A stretch of DNA of 64,000 nt, taken from positions 19,356 through 83,355 of the forward strand of contig CAYUOU010000005.1 of assembly GCA_964446485.1 (NCBI GenBank), given 5' to 3'. Shown here one piece after another: positions 8,602 through 18,253 of the stretch (positions within the stretch are counted from its first letter, which is position 1; each line of letters opens with the position of its first letter). The notes beneath the pieces were generated by a model. The model saw nothing but the letters and a program-made list of their open reading frames with translations, had not been told where the DNA came from and did no database searches. The stretch is from JBDRRP01 sp964446485 (GTDB taxonomy: Bacteria > Desulfobacterota > Desulfobacteria > Desulfobacterales > JBDRRP01). The position numbers were made by a program, and so were the translations under genes.

Positions 8602-9945
8602 CTACCGATCCTTTTTGAAATACTGTTTGATGGCGTATCGGGCATAGTCGCCGGCGCGCACGCCGATGTACTTCCGGTGCGCGACGACAGCCGCGATGGC
8701 AATGGCTTTCTCGTGCTTTTGATCCGTGGCGAAACCGACGAACCAATCATATCGCGCATCGTGGTCACGGTTGTCAATGGAGCCGGACTTGCCGCCGATG
8801 ATCAGTCGGGACAGCACCGGATCCCGTCGGTAAGGGTGGAAGCGTTTCCGACAGGTGCCCGTGGCCACGGTTTTTTTCATCATATCAAGGATGGCGGCGG
8901 CGCCATCCGCCGATACGGCTGTATCGAGAACGCCGGCAGCCCCGGTATACAAACGATTGCCGTTTTCATCGTAAATGTCTTCGACGATCCGCGGCTGCGG
9001 AAGTCTGCCGCCGTTGACAATGGATGCCGCTATCAGCGCGCCGTGAATCGCGGTGATGCGGGTCTGGCGGTTGAAGCCGCTGGCCAGTTCCGCCAGAAGA
9101 TAGGGATCCGTTCCCGCCTCGAAACGACTGGTCGCCAGCGTCTTATCGAAAGGGATCTCACGGTTGAAGGCAAACCGCTCCGCCGTTTCTTGGAGCACAT
9201 CCGCACCGAGTGTATGCATGCCGATTTTACCGAACACGGGGTTGACCGACTCGGCGAATGCGCTGGCCAGGGTGATGCGGTTGCTGTAACGGTTGGTGCG
9301 CGGTTTCAACTGTGAGCGGTACAGCGTGTGCTTTTGGCCGTTGAATGTCAACATGCTGCCGATATCGAGGCCCCCGACGTCGACCGCCGCGGCCGCGGTC
9401 ACGATTTTAAAAATGCTTGCCGCCGGAAAGCTCCCCGTCAGGCAAATATCGGTGGCGTTATTGCTGCGGTCAAAGCCGGCCAAGCCCACAACACGGCCGT
9501 CGGATGGGGTGATGGCCGCGATGGCGATGGCGCGGGCATGCTTCGGCGAAAGCTTGGCCATGAGCTCCTTCTGGAGGTCGTCGGACAAGGAGGTGGTTAC
9601 CAGAAAGCGCTTTCCGTCGAGGGTGACTTCGAAACGGTGGGCCTCGCGGTTCATCAGGGGCGTTTCGGCCAATAGCCGCTGGACGTCCCTTCGCTCCAGT
9701 GATTGGGCGCTACTGGGTGTTCGATCCGGGTTGCGGTGGGGCAGCCGATTGGAGAAGAAACGCACGCTGTAAATACCGGCATAGAGAAGGGCGGCCACGA
9801 TGAAGCTTGCCAGGACCCAACGACGGATCGACATCCCATTCGTGCCCCTGGCGGTGGGTGCCGTCCGGTCACCCGGCTTTTTAAGGTTCCCGGGTAAGGC
9901 CATGAGCACCGCAGTGCCGGCCACTGACGCGTGCCGCAAATTCAT
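8602..9945 (-). CDS. Penicillin-binding protein with transpeptidase domain, membrane-anchored
   Basis: 447 residues. A single transmembrane anchor at about 43-60 is followed by a periplasmic linker and a transpeptidase domain with SIFK (Ser177, Lys180), SVN (233-235) and KSGS at about 387 in place of KTG. There is no glycosyltransferase domain, and the protein is short for class B PBPs, so a dedicated D,D-transpeptidase or PBP2-like accessory enzyme is likely. The first ATG (9945) abuts the metG stop (TAGATG) and has no clear ribosome site; an ATG at 9834 just before the anchor is a good alternative. Probably co-transcribed with metG. Confidence 0.8.
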   Translation of the reverse strand: MNLRHASVAGTAVLMALPGNLKKPGDRTAPTARGTNGMSIRRWVLASFIVAALLYAGIYSVRFFSNRLPHRNPDRTPSSAQSLERRDVQRLLAETPLMNREAHRFEVTLDGKRFLVTTSLSDDLQKELMAKLSPKHARAIAIAAITPSDGRVVGLAGFDRSNNATDICLTGSFPAASIFKIVTAAAAVDVGGLDIGSMLTFNGQKHTLYRSQLKPRTNRYSNRITLASAFAESVNPVFGKIGMHTLGADVLQETAERFAFNREIPFDKTLATSRFEAGTDPYLLAELASGFNRQTRITAIHGALIAASIVNGGRLPQPRIVEDIYDENGNRLYTGAAGVLDTAVSADGAAAILDMMKKTVATGTCRKRFHPYRRDPVLSRLIIGGKSGSIDNRDHDARYDWFVGFATDQKHEKAIAIAAVVAHRKYIGVRAGDYARYAIKQYFKKDR

Positions 9946-11868
9946 CTATCGCAGCGGCGTCCCGGGTTTGGACGGCTTGTCGGGCCCGATGAGTGCCAGC
10001 CCGTCGTCGGCAACGGCGGCTAGAAGCATTCCATTGGAGACCACACCCATGAGTTTGGCCGGTTTCAAATTTGCTACGACGACCACCTGTTTTCCGATCA
10101 GTTCTTCTGGAGTGTAGTGGGTGGAGATGCCTGCCACGATGATGCGAGTTTCTAACAACTCGACTTCCAGTTTGAGCAGCTTCTTGGCTTTGGGAATCGG
10201 GTCGGCTTTTCTTACGGTCCCCACCCTGAGATCGATTTTATTGAGGTCTTCGAAAGTGATCTCGGGGCGTATCGACGGCAGGGCCGCATCGGACCCGGAC
10301 ACTGTTGCCGTCGCCTCCGGCTGTCGGCGGGGTTCGACGCGCGGAAACAGCGAAATGGATTTCGGCAGGCGGGTTCCCGGAGGCAAAGAACCCCAGGATT
10401 TGAGGCGGTCCAAGGCGTAAAACGGCTCGGCGGGGTCCAGCCCCAGATGCCGCTGCATTGCGGCAGCGGTATCCGGCATCACGGGGTAAATCAGTCCCGA
10501 AATGATGCGCAGGCCCTCGAGATAGTAATACAGCACCGCCTCCAGCTGTTTGCGGGACGACTTCTTCTTGGCAAGTATCCAGGGTGCGGTGACATCGATG
10601 TATTTGTTCATTTGGTTGATGAGCGCCCAGACGGCTATGAGCCCTTTGTGAAACTCGAAACCGGCCATGGCTCTCTCATATTCCGCCACGGCCTCGGCGG
10701 CATCCATGGGCAGTCCGAGCCCCAACTCGGACTCGGCAGTGACATCTACGTCCGGCACCACGCCGTTACAGTATTTGTGGGCCATGGCCACGATGCGTGA
10801 AAACAGGTTTCCCAGATCATTGGCCAGGTCCGCATTGATCCGCTGAACCAGCGCATTTTCCGAAAAGCTGGAGTCTAGACCGAACACCATATCCCTCATT
10901 AGAAAGAACCGAAACGCATCAAGGCCATAGACCGTGGCCAGCTGAAGGGGGTCCACCACATTGCCGAGGCTTTTGGACATCTTGCTCGCCTCGATGTTCC
11001 AATATCCATGAACATTCAAGTGACGGTAAATCGGGAGACCGGCCGCTTTGAGCATGATGGGCCAATAGATCCCATGGGGTTTCAAAATGTCCTTGGCCAC
11101 GATGTGTTGCGCGTGCGGCCAGAAGACACGGTAGCGGTCACCGTCCGGGTAACCCAGGGCGGACACGTAATTGAGCAGGGCATCGAACCAGACGTAGGTT
11201 ACATAATCCGTGTCAAATGGCAGGGTGATGCCCCACTGGAGGCGGGACTTGGGTCGGGATATGCAAAGGTCCTCCAGCGGTTCGCGCAAAAAGGACAACA
11301 CTTCGTTGCGGTAGCGCTCCGGCCTGATGAAATCGGGGTTCTGGGTAATGTGGTCGATGAGCCACTGCTGGTAACGGCTCATCTTGAAGAAGTAATTGGA
11401 CTCCTTGATCAACTCCGGGGGTTTTTCGTGTTGGGGGCACTGGCCGTCCACCAGCTCCCTCTCGATGTAGAAGCGTTCACACCCGTAGCAGTACAGCCCC
11501 TCGTACTCGCTGAAATAGATGTCTCCTGAATCGTAGATCTTCTGAAGAATCTGCTCCACCACGGCCATATGATCGGGCTGGGTCGTGCGAATGAACGCGC
11601 TGTTGGCGATGTTGAGCTCGGGCCACAGATCGCGGAACATGGCGCTGATGGTATCGACGTATTGCCGCGGGCTGGTGTTTTCCGCTTTTGCGGCCTGGAC
11701 GATCTTGTCGCCGTGTTCGTCGGTGCCGGTGAGAAAAAAGGTCTGGGCACCGCGCATCTGGTGAAATCGGTTGATCACATCGGCGACGATGGTTGTGTAG
11801 GCGTGCCCCAGGTGGGGCCGGGCATTCACGTAATAAATGGGCGTGGTGATATAAAAAGGTTCGGTCAT
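9946..11868 (-). CDS. metG: Methionyl-tRNA synthetase
   Basis: 640 residues. Class I synthetase with HLGH at 19-22 (HIGH box), a single zinc knuckle CYGC...CPQH, and KMSKS near residue 297. A C-terminal EMAP/Trbp111-type tRNA-binding domain lies at about 540-640 (DLRVGTV, VVVANLKPAKLMG). It charges initiator and elongator tRNA-Met. It stands between ricT and the PBP gene on the minus strand. Confidence 0.96.
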   Translation of the reverse strand: MTEPFYITTPIYYVNARPHLGHAYTTIVADVINRFHQMRGAQTFFLTGTDEHGDKIVQAAKAENTSPRQYVDTISAMFRDLWPELNIANSAFIRTTQPDHMAVVEQILQKIYDSGDIYFSEYEGLYCYGCERFYIERELVDGQCPQHEKPPELIKESNYFFKMSRYQQWLIDHITQNPDFIRPERYRNEVLSFLREPLEDLCISRPKSRLQWGITLPFDTDYVTYVWFDALLNYVSALGYPDGDRYRVFWPHAQHIVAKDILKPHGIYWPIMLKAAGLPIYRHLNVHGYWNIEASKMSKSLGNVVDPLQLATVYGLDAFRFFLMRDMVFGLDSSFSENALVQRINADLANDLGNLFSRIVAMAHKYCNGVVPDVDVTAESELGLGLPMDAAEAVAEYERAMAGFEFHKGLIAVWALINQMNKYIDVTAPWILAKKKSSRKQLEAVLYYYLEGLRIISGLIYPVMPDTAAAMQRHLGLDPAEPFYALDRLKSWGSLPPGTRLPKSISLFPRVEPRRQPEATATVSGSDAALPSIRPEITFEDLNKIDLRVGTVRKADPIPKAKKLLKLEVELLETRIIVAGISTHYTPEELIGKQVVVVANLKPAKLMGVVSNGMLLAAVADDGLALIGPDKPSKPGTPLR

Positions 11869-12013
11869 GGCAATGTTTTCCCGGTTGCTCGAGGCTGTAA
11901 ATGGTTAAACCGGCCGGATGGTGTTTTCTGAGCGATCTTTGGAACGCCTGACGGTGTCTTGCCCCGGCGGCGCTGTTTTGGATGCCGCAGGGCGCTGTCG
12001 CCGCGTGCGGTCT

Positions 12014-12817
12014 TCAATTTTGCGCCGAACGCAGTGCATCAGCGGTATATTCGATTTCGCGGCCATCCGGGAACCGAACGGCCACCCGGCTGCGAAGCGC
12101 ATTGATGCGCACCACTTTTCCCTTGCCGTCGGGTGTTTGGATGGCTTTGCCGATTTTCGGAAGGCCCTTTTTGAGGTTCCGATAGGTCTCGAACTCATAG
12201 GTCAGGCAGCACATGAGCCGGCCGCATTGTCCGGAGATCTTCGTCGGGTTCAGCGACAGACTTTGTTCCTTGGCCATTCGGATGGACACGGGACTGAATT
12301 TGTCCATGTACAGTGAGCAGCAGATCTCCCGGCCGCAGCGGCCCATGCCGCCGCACATTTTGGCTTGATTCCGGATGCCCACCTGGCGCATTTCAATGCG
12401 GACCCCCAACTGTTTGACCAGCATTTTTACCAATTGGCGAAAATCCACCCTGCCGTCTGACGTGAAGAAAAACGTGAGTTTGCTACCGTCAAAGCCGCTT
12501 TCCACCTCAAATAGATTCATTTTAAGGCACAACTGCGCGATGCATTGCTGGCCGTAGCGGTATGCTTCCGCTTCGGCCTGTTGATTCTGCCGGAGCTGCT
12601 GGTAATCTTTTTCGTTTGCCAGGCGAAACACCTTTTTCAGCGGTTTTCCTTGGGGGCGGTCGCTTTCCGCGGCAGGCGCCGCCGCCACCGTACCGAACCC
12701 CAAGCCGCGTTCGGTTTCCACGATGACGTCGTCGTCTTTTTTCAGCACAAAGGCGCCGCCGTCGAAGTCGTAGATCTTGCCTGCCGGCTTGAATCGGATA
12801 CCGACGATTTTGCTCAT
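12014..12817 (-). CDS. ricT: PSP1-domain protein RicT (YaaT family)
   Basis: 267 residues. The PSP1 C-terminal domain has a cysteine-rich core (KMCGGMGRCGREICC, then GQCGRLMCC) that in Bacillus RicT binds an Fe-S cluster within the Ric complex, which acts on RNase Y-dependent mRNA processing. The ATG overlaps the holB stop by four bases (ATGA), the same holB-ricT-metG order often seen in other bacteria. In this organism it may work with RNase J, encoded at 23.3 kb. Confidence 0.9.
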   Translation of the reverse strand: MSKIVGIRFKPAGKIYDFDGGAFVLKKDDDVIVETERGLGFGTVAAAPAAESDRPQGKPLKKVFRLANEKDYQQLRQNQQAEAEAYRYGQQCIAQLCLKMNLFEVESGFDGSKLTFFFTSDGRVDFRQLVKMLVKQLGVRIEMRQVGIRNQAKMCGGMGRCGREICCSLYMDKFSPVSIRMAKEQSLSLNPTKISGQCGRLMCCLTYEFETYRNLKKGLPKIGKAIQTPDGKGKVVRINALRSRVAVRFPDGREIEYTADALRSAQN

Positions 12818-13857
12818 AACGTTATCTGTCCCAAGGGCGCCTGCCGAGACGGGCCTCTGGCCATGTCCAGCAGCAGGTGCTCCACGGTGATTTTGGCATT
12901 GGCATTTCCGTCAAGACGGCGACGCGCCTGGCGGATGGCTTGGGCCCGGTGCAAGGACGTCTCGACGGTGGTTCGCTCGGCACTATATTGAATTTTCTCC
13001 ACGAGGTCCACGTTTATCAACCGGTCCGGAGCGACGTCGGCGATGAGGACATCGCGGATCCAGGTCTCCATGATGGCCAGGGATTCAACCGCCGGCACGG
13101 TGGCATCGACGAGGTGCGCCGCCAGGGCCAGGAGCAGGCCGGGCGGTAGGGTGTCGATGGAAGCCATCAATTCAAGGACCACCCGGCGGTGCTGTCGCCA
13201 AGATGGTTCGGCCACTTTTTCGGCAGCGAGCAGACTGCCGCCGGCCAGTCGGGCGATCAGTTCGGCGTCTGCTGCGGACAGATCGCCGACGGCGGAGAGG
13301 CCTCGCAAAATCACTTCGGCGCAGAGGGGTGTAAATCGGATCACCTGACACCTGGAAATCACTGTCGGCAGCATTCGTCCCGGTTGATCGGTAAGCAGCA
13401 GGAACACGGTGTCGGGCGGCGGCTCTTCCAGCGATTTCAACAGGGCATTGGCCGCCGGCGTGTTCATGGTGTGGGCATGGTCGATGATGACCATTCGGGC
13501 CGCCGCCTCGAAAGGTTTCAAGGCAATGGCGTCTCTAAGCTGCCTGATTTGCTCCACTTTGATCATCCTGCCGGCAGGCCCAAGAAGGTGAATGTCAGGG
13601 TGCCGGTCGGTGCTGATGGCGCGGCAGGTGCGGCAGCGCCCGCAGGACATTGCTTCGGTCGGCCGGGCCGCGTCACTGCCACGGCAATTGGCCGCCATCG
13701 CAAAGGCCTTTGCCGCTGCATGCTTGCCGGACCCGGAGATACCGCTGAAGATGATGGCGTGGGGGATATGACCTGAGGAAAGAAAGGCGCTAAGCGTTGA
13801 GACGGCGTTTGCTTGTCCTGGAATGGTTTCGAGGCTGGGCTGACTAGTCGTCGACAC
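12814..13857 (-). CDS. holB: DNA polymerase III delta-prime subunit (clamp loader)
   Basis: 347 residues. AAA+ clamp-loader fold with a P-loop-like GISGSGKHAAAKA, four zinc-type cysteines around CGRCRTC, the LLKSLEEPP box and SRC sensor segment (SRCQVIRF). Delta-prime positions the sliding clamp during loading. The start overlaps the end of the HU/IHF gene by 14 bases and the stop overlaps ricT, so the three form one operon. Confidence 0.92.
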   Translation of the reverse strand: MSTTSQPSLETIPGQANAVSTLSAFLSSGHIPHAIIFSGISGSGKHAAAKAFAMAANCRGSDAARPTEAMSCGRCRTCRAISTDRHPDIHLLGPAGRMIKVEQIRQLRDAIALKPFEAAARMVIIDHAHTMNTPAANALLKSLEEPPPDTVFLLLTDQPGRMLPTVISRCQVIRFTPLCAEVILRGLSAVGDLSAADAELIARLAGGSLLAAEKVAEPSWRQHRRVVLELMASIDTLPPGLLLALAAHLVDATVPAVESLAIMETWIRDVLIADVAPDRLINVDLVEKIQYSAERTTVETSLHRAQAIRQARRRLDGNANAKITVEHLLLDMARGPSRQAPLGQITL

Positions 13858-14119
13858 GTTCCTTCAGTTCTTTCCCGGACTTGAAAAACGGCAGTTTTTT
13901 TGGCTGGATCGTCACCTTGTCCCCGGTTTTTGGGTTCCTGCCGGTGTAGCTTTTGTAATTTTTAATGAAAAAACTGCAGAGTCCGCGGATTTCAACCCGT
14001 TCACCTCGCACCAAGGCATCCGACATACTGTCGAAAAATATCTGAACCGCGGTGGCGGCTTCGCTTTTGGTGATGTCGGCCTCGGTTTTCAGCGCGGAAA
14101 TGAGTTCCAATTTATTCAT
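13844..14119 (-). CDS. HU/IHF-family DNA-binding protein
   Basis: 91 residues. Bacterial histone-like fold with the arm motif GRNPKTGD and a C-terminal FKSGKELKERV helix, which looks closer to IHF than to HU. It bends DNA as a dimer; the partner subunit is not in this window. An AGGAGG ribosome site precedes the ATG at 14119. First gene of the holB-ricT group. Confidence 0.92.
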   Translation of the reverse strand: MNKLELISALKTEADITKSEAATAVQIFFDSMSDALVRGERVEIRGLCSFFIKNYKSYTGRNPKTGDKVTIQPKKLPFFKSGKELKERVDD

Positions 14120-14236
14120 TCATCCTCCTGGGTCGCAATACACCACTCCGTCTCCGAAGGGTGCCTCATAATACAGGTCTTCGAAAGGAGTCAAGTGGTT
14201 AGAAAGCATCAGGCTCGACGCGTCATGGGAAGCGGG

Positions 14237-14764
14237 TCAGCGTCCGGCAAAGCTCGGTACGGCTTCGATGTGGGCCATATCCACTTCAACAGCGGCAAAC
14301 TGCCCCAGCGCCTCGATGTGTACCACCACCCGATGGCGTCCTCGGTAATGGACAAATTGTCCTATGACCCCCGTGAGCGGCCCCTGGACGACCACGACGC
14401 GATCGCCTTTTTTCATCTTGCTGCCGGTATGAATGTCCTGATCGGCGGCCACCATGATTTTCAGTGAGTCGATGGTGGCATCGTCCACAGGCACCGGACC
14501 GCTGCGATTGCCGATAAACCTGACGACACCGACGGTTTTCAGGATATCCAGGCGCTCAAGGGGCTCCATGTCCGTCTGAACGAAAATATAACCCGGAAAC
14601 AGCGGGATACGGATCATCTGCCGCCGGTCCCGGCGTTTGCTTTGAACGAGCATTTTGGGCAGAAAGACGGTTTTGGATTTCTTCACAAGGAGATCATACA
14701 CCTTGGTTTCGAAGCGGCTTCGGGTGTGAACGACATACCAGCCGGGTTGTAGATCAAATTCCAT
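14237..14764 (-). CDS. NusG-like transcription elongation factor (RfaH/UpxY/LoaP-type paralogue)
   Basis: 175 residues from the ATG at 14764, preceded by AAGG. The NGN domain (WYVVHTRSRFETKVYDLL, then PLFPGYIFVQ) occupies about 1-110 and a KOW domain (KGDRVVVVQGPLTG) about 125-170. It is a specialised paralogue rather than nusG: it lacks the usual secE-nusG-rplK neighbours and sits between lptD and the HU/IHF gene. Members of this group reduce polarity in long surface-polysaccharide operons, so an LPS or capsule operon elsewhere is a plausible target. Confidence 0.83.
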   Translation of the reverse strand: MEFDLQPGWYVVHTRSRFETKVYDLLVKKSKTVFLPKMLVQSKRRDRRQMIRIPLFPGYIFVQTDMEPLERLDILKTVGVVRFIGNRSGPVPVDDATIDSLKIMVAADQDIHTGSKMKKGDRVVVVQGPLTGVIGQFVHYRGRHRVVVHIEALGQFAAVEVDMAHIEAVPSFAGR

Positions 14765-14784
14765 ATTGCCTTGTCCCTGGAAAC

Positions 14785-17121
14785 CTAATTTCCGCCGGAG
14801 AGGCTGCCCGGGTTGAAGCCGGAGCCAAAGCCGCCGAGGCCCCGCAGGGTGATCAGAAAACTGATTTCCCGGTCGGTGGGGGTTTCTTTGTATCGGGTGT
14901 CCAGGGACCAGCATTGCTGATCCAGCAAGACACCCATCTGGTTGCTGATGTCGGTATCGTTTTTCACATCCCGCTCGATGGACCCATAGACCTTCACCCC
15001 ATCCCACACCGCGAAGGTCGCGGCGGCAAACAGCGACTCGGTAAGGCTGCGGGTATAGCGGTGCTCGATGCTGAACCGCTCTCCGTGATCGCCCACCCAC
15101 TCCAGCCGGATATTGCGATCCACGAAATCGGCATCGTATATGGACCAGTTGCCATCGAACCGGCCTGAGACCCCGGTTACCGGTGTCACGGTGAGTTCGC
15201 CGTAGACGGGCGAAAACGGTTCTGGGTCGGATTCGCCAGCGGCGTTGATATCAAAGGACTGCTCAATCTTCAAGCGGGCGAGTTGGTGGTAGGTGGTTGC
15301 CGCTTGCGCCGCTTGGCCCGTTGCCGCCGGTGCGTTGCGGGCGGCCGCCGTAACGAGGCTGCCGCCGCTGGTCAGGGTATTGGTCAAGGCGTAGGTGACG
15401 CGGTTAAGGGCGGCGATGCGGTCGGTTTCGTCGAAATAGGGCAGGTCCTGTTGATCTTGTTTGGGAACATAATCGTAGACGACTTCCGGGCGGATCAGAT
15501 GCCGCCACCGGCGGTTTCGGGCGCCGGGGGCATCGAACACACGATCCATGTCGCTGGACGCCGCCACCTGGAAATCCGCCATGCCCCGTGCGTGGGACCG
15601 GGTATCCGGAAGACCATCGGCGACGTCGCCGTCCATGTACCAGATCGTTTCGCGAAATCCCGCGGAAGGCTCTACCTGGAGGTAGTGACGATAGGCCAAC
15701 GGCCAATGGACTCGTGGGTAGATGTCCACCCTGTGCCCGGTTTGACCCTGTTCTCGATAAAAATTCACATACCGGCCGAAGCCGGATACCACCAGGGGGG
15801 TGGTGAACACCGGCTGACGGACGCCGGCCAGGGTGAGATCAGGCATTTTTTGGAGGGTGGTGCGGGTCAGTCCCTGGGAGCGGTCGACGGCGGAGTCGTA
15901 CCAACGGGCATCGGCGGTGGCGATGGTGCGCGACCATGTTTTGTTGAAACTGGCCAGGTTCAGCCGGTCGGGGTCGTCCTTGTCGTCGAGACCACGGCCA
16001 TACTGAGCGAGAAAATACCCATTGGTGTCATTGTAGCCACTGTATCCATTTTCAAATTCCTTCAGATAATCCGGGTCACTCACCACATCGGCGTCCAGTT
16101 TCGCCGTCATTCTGTCTCCAAAATCGATGTCGTGCTTCATGCGAAACCAGAACCGTCCTTCATTGGTTCGGTCGTAGCCGTCATCCGGGTAGCCCCATTT
16201 TCGGGCGGCTTCGCTCGTGCCGTCGTCGATCTGGCGATCGTTGAATCCGTCGAGCATCAGTGCGCCCAATGTGGTGTCGCTGGCGGCGTACCGGTACTCT
16301 GCGCCCAATTTTTCGCCACGATCTTGCATGTGGTTCCAGTAGATCGTCGCGTCGGAAGTATCATTGATGGCCCAAAACAGCGGCTGATTGAATTCCCAGC
16401 CTTTTCTGTCCGATGTGCCGAACTGGGGCACCAAGAGGCCGGTTTGCCGGGCGATTTTTACCGGAAAAGCCAATATCGGAGACCCCATCACCGGCACCTC
16501 CAAAACGCGCAGTGCGGCGTCCCGGGCGATGCCGTATCCTTCCACGGTGACCTGCATGGAGCGGCAGGTGATGCGCCAGGCAGGGCGGTCCCCTTCGCAA
16601 GTGGTGATGCTGCCTTCCTCCAAGCGGTAGCGGTTCTTATCCAGTTTCTCGATGCGTTTGCCGGTGATGCGGAACCGGGTTTCCTGCGAAATCAAAGTCG
16701 CGTTGATGAGGACTCCGGTTTCGGATCTGAGATCGATGTCTATGCGATCACCGGTGAGAATGTCCCCTTCGGCGGCGAGCACCACGTTGCCGTCGGCGGA
16801 TAGCTGCAGGGTTTTCTGGTTGAATCGAACCCGGTGCGCCGAAAGACGCTTTCCCTTGTGGGTGATGATGACATCGCCGCTGGCGGTGACGGTTCCGGTA
16901 GCGCGATTCTGGCTGACTTCATCGGCAGTGATGTGCCAGGGGAGATCGGGATCGTGGTGAAACCAGCCCGGCGGCGCTGAAGCCAGGACCGGCGGTGGGT
17001 TCGAGGTGAGCATCAGCCACACCAGCAGTCCCCGGCAGGCCCCAAGGAGCCATCCAGTCAACGACGGGTGGGGCGATACCGATGACCGGTCATTCGGACT
17101 GTTGCGGGGTCCTGGCATCAT
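14785..17121 (-). CDS. lptD: LPS-assembly outer-membrane protein LptD
   Basis: 778 residues. An N-terminal signal/hydrophobic segment (about 22-48) leads into an OstA/LptA-like jelly-roll domain (about 60-200; WHITADEV, GDVIITHKG) and a long beta-barrel. The LptD signature VPVMGSPILAFPVKIARQ lies at about 208-225. It inserts LPS into the outer leaflet with LptE. Cysteines for the inter-domain disulfides are fewer than in E. coli. It is the first gene of the minus-strand group and faces a 326-base divergent region. Confidence 0.92.
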   Translation of the reverse strand: MMPGPRNSPNDRSSVSPHPSLTGWLLGACRGLLVWLMLTSNPPPVLASAPPGWFHHDPDLPWHITADEVSQNRATGTVTASGDVIITHKGKRLSAHRVRFNQKTLQLSADGNVVLAAEGDILTGDRIDIDLRSETGVLINATLISQETRFRITGKRIEKLDKNRYRLEEGSITTCEGDRPAWRITCRSMQVTVEGYGIARDAALRVLEVPVMGSPILAFPVKIARQTGLLVPQFGTSDRKGWEFNQPLFWAINDTSDATIYWNHMQDRGEKLGAEYRYAASDTTLGALMLDGFNDRQIDDGTSEAARKWGYPDDGYDRTNEGRFWFRMKHDIDFGDRMTAKLDADVVSDPDYLKEFENGYSGYNDTNGYFLAQYGRGLDDKDDPDRLNLASFNKTWSRTIATADARWYDSAVDRSQGLTRTTLQKMPDLTLAGVRQPVFTTPLVVSGFGRYVNFYREQGQTGHRVDIYPRVHWPLAYRHYLQVEPSAGFRETIWYMDGDVADGLPDTRSHARGMADFQVAASSDMDRVFDAPGARNRRWRHLIRPEVVYDYVPKQDQQDLPYFDETDRIAALNRVTYALTNTLTSGGSLVTAAARNAPAATGQAAQAATTYHQLARLKIEQSFDINAAGESDPEPFSPVYGELTVTPVTGVSGRFDGNWSIYDADFVDRNIRLEWVGDHGERFSIEHRYTRSLTESLFAAATFAVWDGVKVYGSIERDVKNDTDISNQMGVLLDQQCWSLDTRYKETPTDREISFLITLRGLGGFGSGFNPGSLSGGN

Positions 17122-17447
17122 TCAGTCATGTGAACGGTACCGGTGACAATTGTTGTGACCGGCGCTGGGTTTGGTGGGGACACCCCACAATTATTTGAAA
17201 TTCATGAATTTTCTAATGTGGACCCTATATCAGATGGCGCGTGAAATCAAGGTCGATGCCACCGGAAAACCCCCTTTCCAAAACGCACTACTTGATGTAC
17301 TGAATAGCCCTTGGGCGGCCCTTGGGCGGCCCTTGGGCGGCCCTTGGGCGGCCCCCGAAGGAGGTTTCTGCAGTCATTTGGAGGCAAGCCCTCCAAGGTA
17401 AGTCGCCCACGGCGGTGGTGTACACGATCCTTACTGAGAAGGCAGGG
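17122..17447 (+). promoter_or_regulatory. Divergent lptD-surE intergenic region with palindromes
   Basis: 326 bases without a convincing gene. It holds a GTGGGG-ACA-CCCCAC hairpin (17174-17188), a perfect 14-base palindrome AAATTCATGAATTT (17198-17211) and a TTGATT/TATAGG pair spaced 15 on the minus strand, which may be the lptD promoter. The palindrome is a possible operator. The 11-base tandem repeat described separately lies nearer surE. Confidence 0.4.
17308..17351 (+). repeat. Four tandem copies of CCCTTGGGCGG (11 bp)
   Basis: Exact copies at 17308-17318, 17319-17329, 17330-17340 and 17341-17351, about 100 bases before the surE start. The unit length is not a multiple of three and the array is outside coding sequence, so slippage could change the spacing of upstream control elements. 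Confidence 0.95.
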
Positions 17448-18245
17448 ATGAACGTTCTGGTAACCAATGACGACGGCATTCATGCACCCGGGCTTCTGGA
17501 ACTGAGTCGACGATTGGCCCGGGATTTCACTGTGACGGTGGTTGCGCCGGATCGGGAACGCAGCGCCGTCGGGCACGCCATTACGCTTCACCAGCCGCTC
17601 CGGGCCCAGCCTATGAACTGGGACAACGGCATCCGTGGGGTCGCCGTCAACGGGACACCGGCCGATTGCGTGAAATTGGCCATACTGGCGCTCCTGCCCG
17701 AAAAGCCGGATCTTGTGATCTCGGGCATCAACCCTGGCGCCAACACCGGCGTTAACATCAATTACAGCGGTACTGTGGCGGCTGCCAAGGAGGCTGCCCT
17801 TTGCGGGATGCCCGCCCTTGCTGTCTCCCGGGAAGGCCGCGGGGCGGACCACTACGCTGACATTGCCGATTTCGTGGCCCGTCTGGCCGCCTTGACCATT
17901 GCCCGCGGGTTGCCCTTTGGCACCTTTCTCAACGTGAATTTTCCCGATGCCCCCATCAGCGAGACCGCCGGTGTCCGTTTTGCCACCCAGGGGCTGGAGA
18001 TGTTTCCCGAAACCATTGAAAAGCGGATAGATCCGAGAAACCGGCCCTACTATTGGCAGGGGTGCGACGCACAGACGTTCACGGCCAATCCCGAAGCCGA
18101 TGGGTCCGTGCTCAAACATAAGTATATCGCTGTGACCCCCATACGATGCGACGCCACAGACTACCAGTTCATGGAAGAATTAAAGACCTGGCCGGTTTCC
18201 AGCGCCGACGGGGTTGCCGGTCTAGGCCCGATCCGCCATCAGTGA
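17448..18245 (+). CDS. surE: 5'/3'-nucleotidase SurE
   Basis: 265 residues. Starts MNVLVTNDDG, the SurE metal motif (Asp8, Asp9), followed by PDRERSAVGHAIT, NGTPADCVKLA, SGINPGANTG and INYSGTVAAAKEAA, all in family order. It dephosphorylates nucleoside monophosphates and short polyphosphate. The ATG at 17448 follows GAAGGCAGGG and is the family start. It heads a tight operon: tmk starts eight bases after its stop. Confidence 0.94.
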   Translation: MNVLVTNDDGIHAPGLLELSRRLARDFTVTVVAPDRERSAVGHAITLHQPLRAQPMNWDNGIRGVAVNGTPADCVKLAILALLPEKPDLVISGINPGANTGVNINYSGTVAAAKEAALCGMPALAVSREGRGADHYADIADFVARLAALTIARGLPFGTFLNVNFPDAPISETAGVRFATQGLEMFPETIEKRIDPRNRPYYWQGCDAQTFTANPEADGSVLKHKYIAVTPIRCDATDYQFMEELKTWPVSSADGVAGLGPIRHQ

Positions 18246-18253
18246 GGGGACCG

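Noticed and set aside
8510..8746. N-terminal extension of kdnA
   Set aside because: The ribosome site and family start both point to 8509.
11905..12198. Open frame overlapping the end of ricT on the same strand
   Set aside because: Out-of-frame shadow of ricT; Arg/Ser-rich low-complexity translation.
17308..17351. Possible CRISPR array
   Set aside because: Contiguous 11-bp units without spacers.
17171..17401. Open frame of 76 codons in the lptD-surE gap
   Set aside because: It runs through the 11-bp tandem repeat, has no ribosome site and no recognisable protein features.
17247..18119. 290-codon frame antisense to surE
   Set aside because: Shadow of surE; no motifs.
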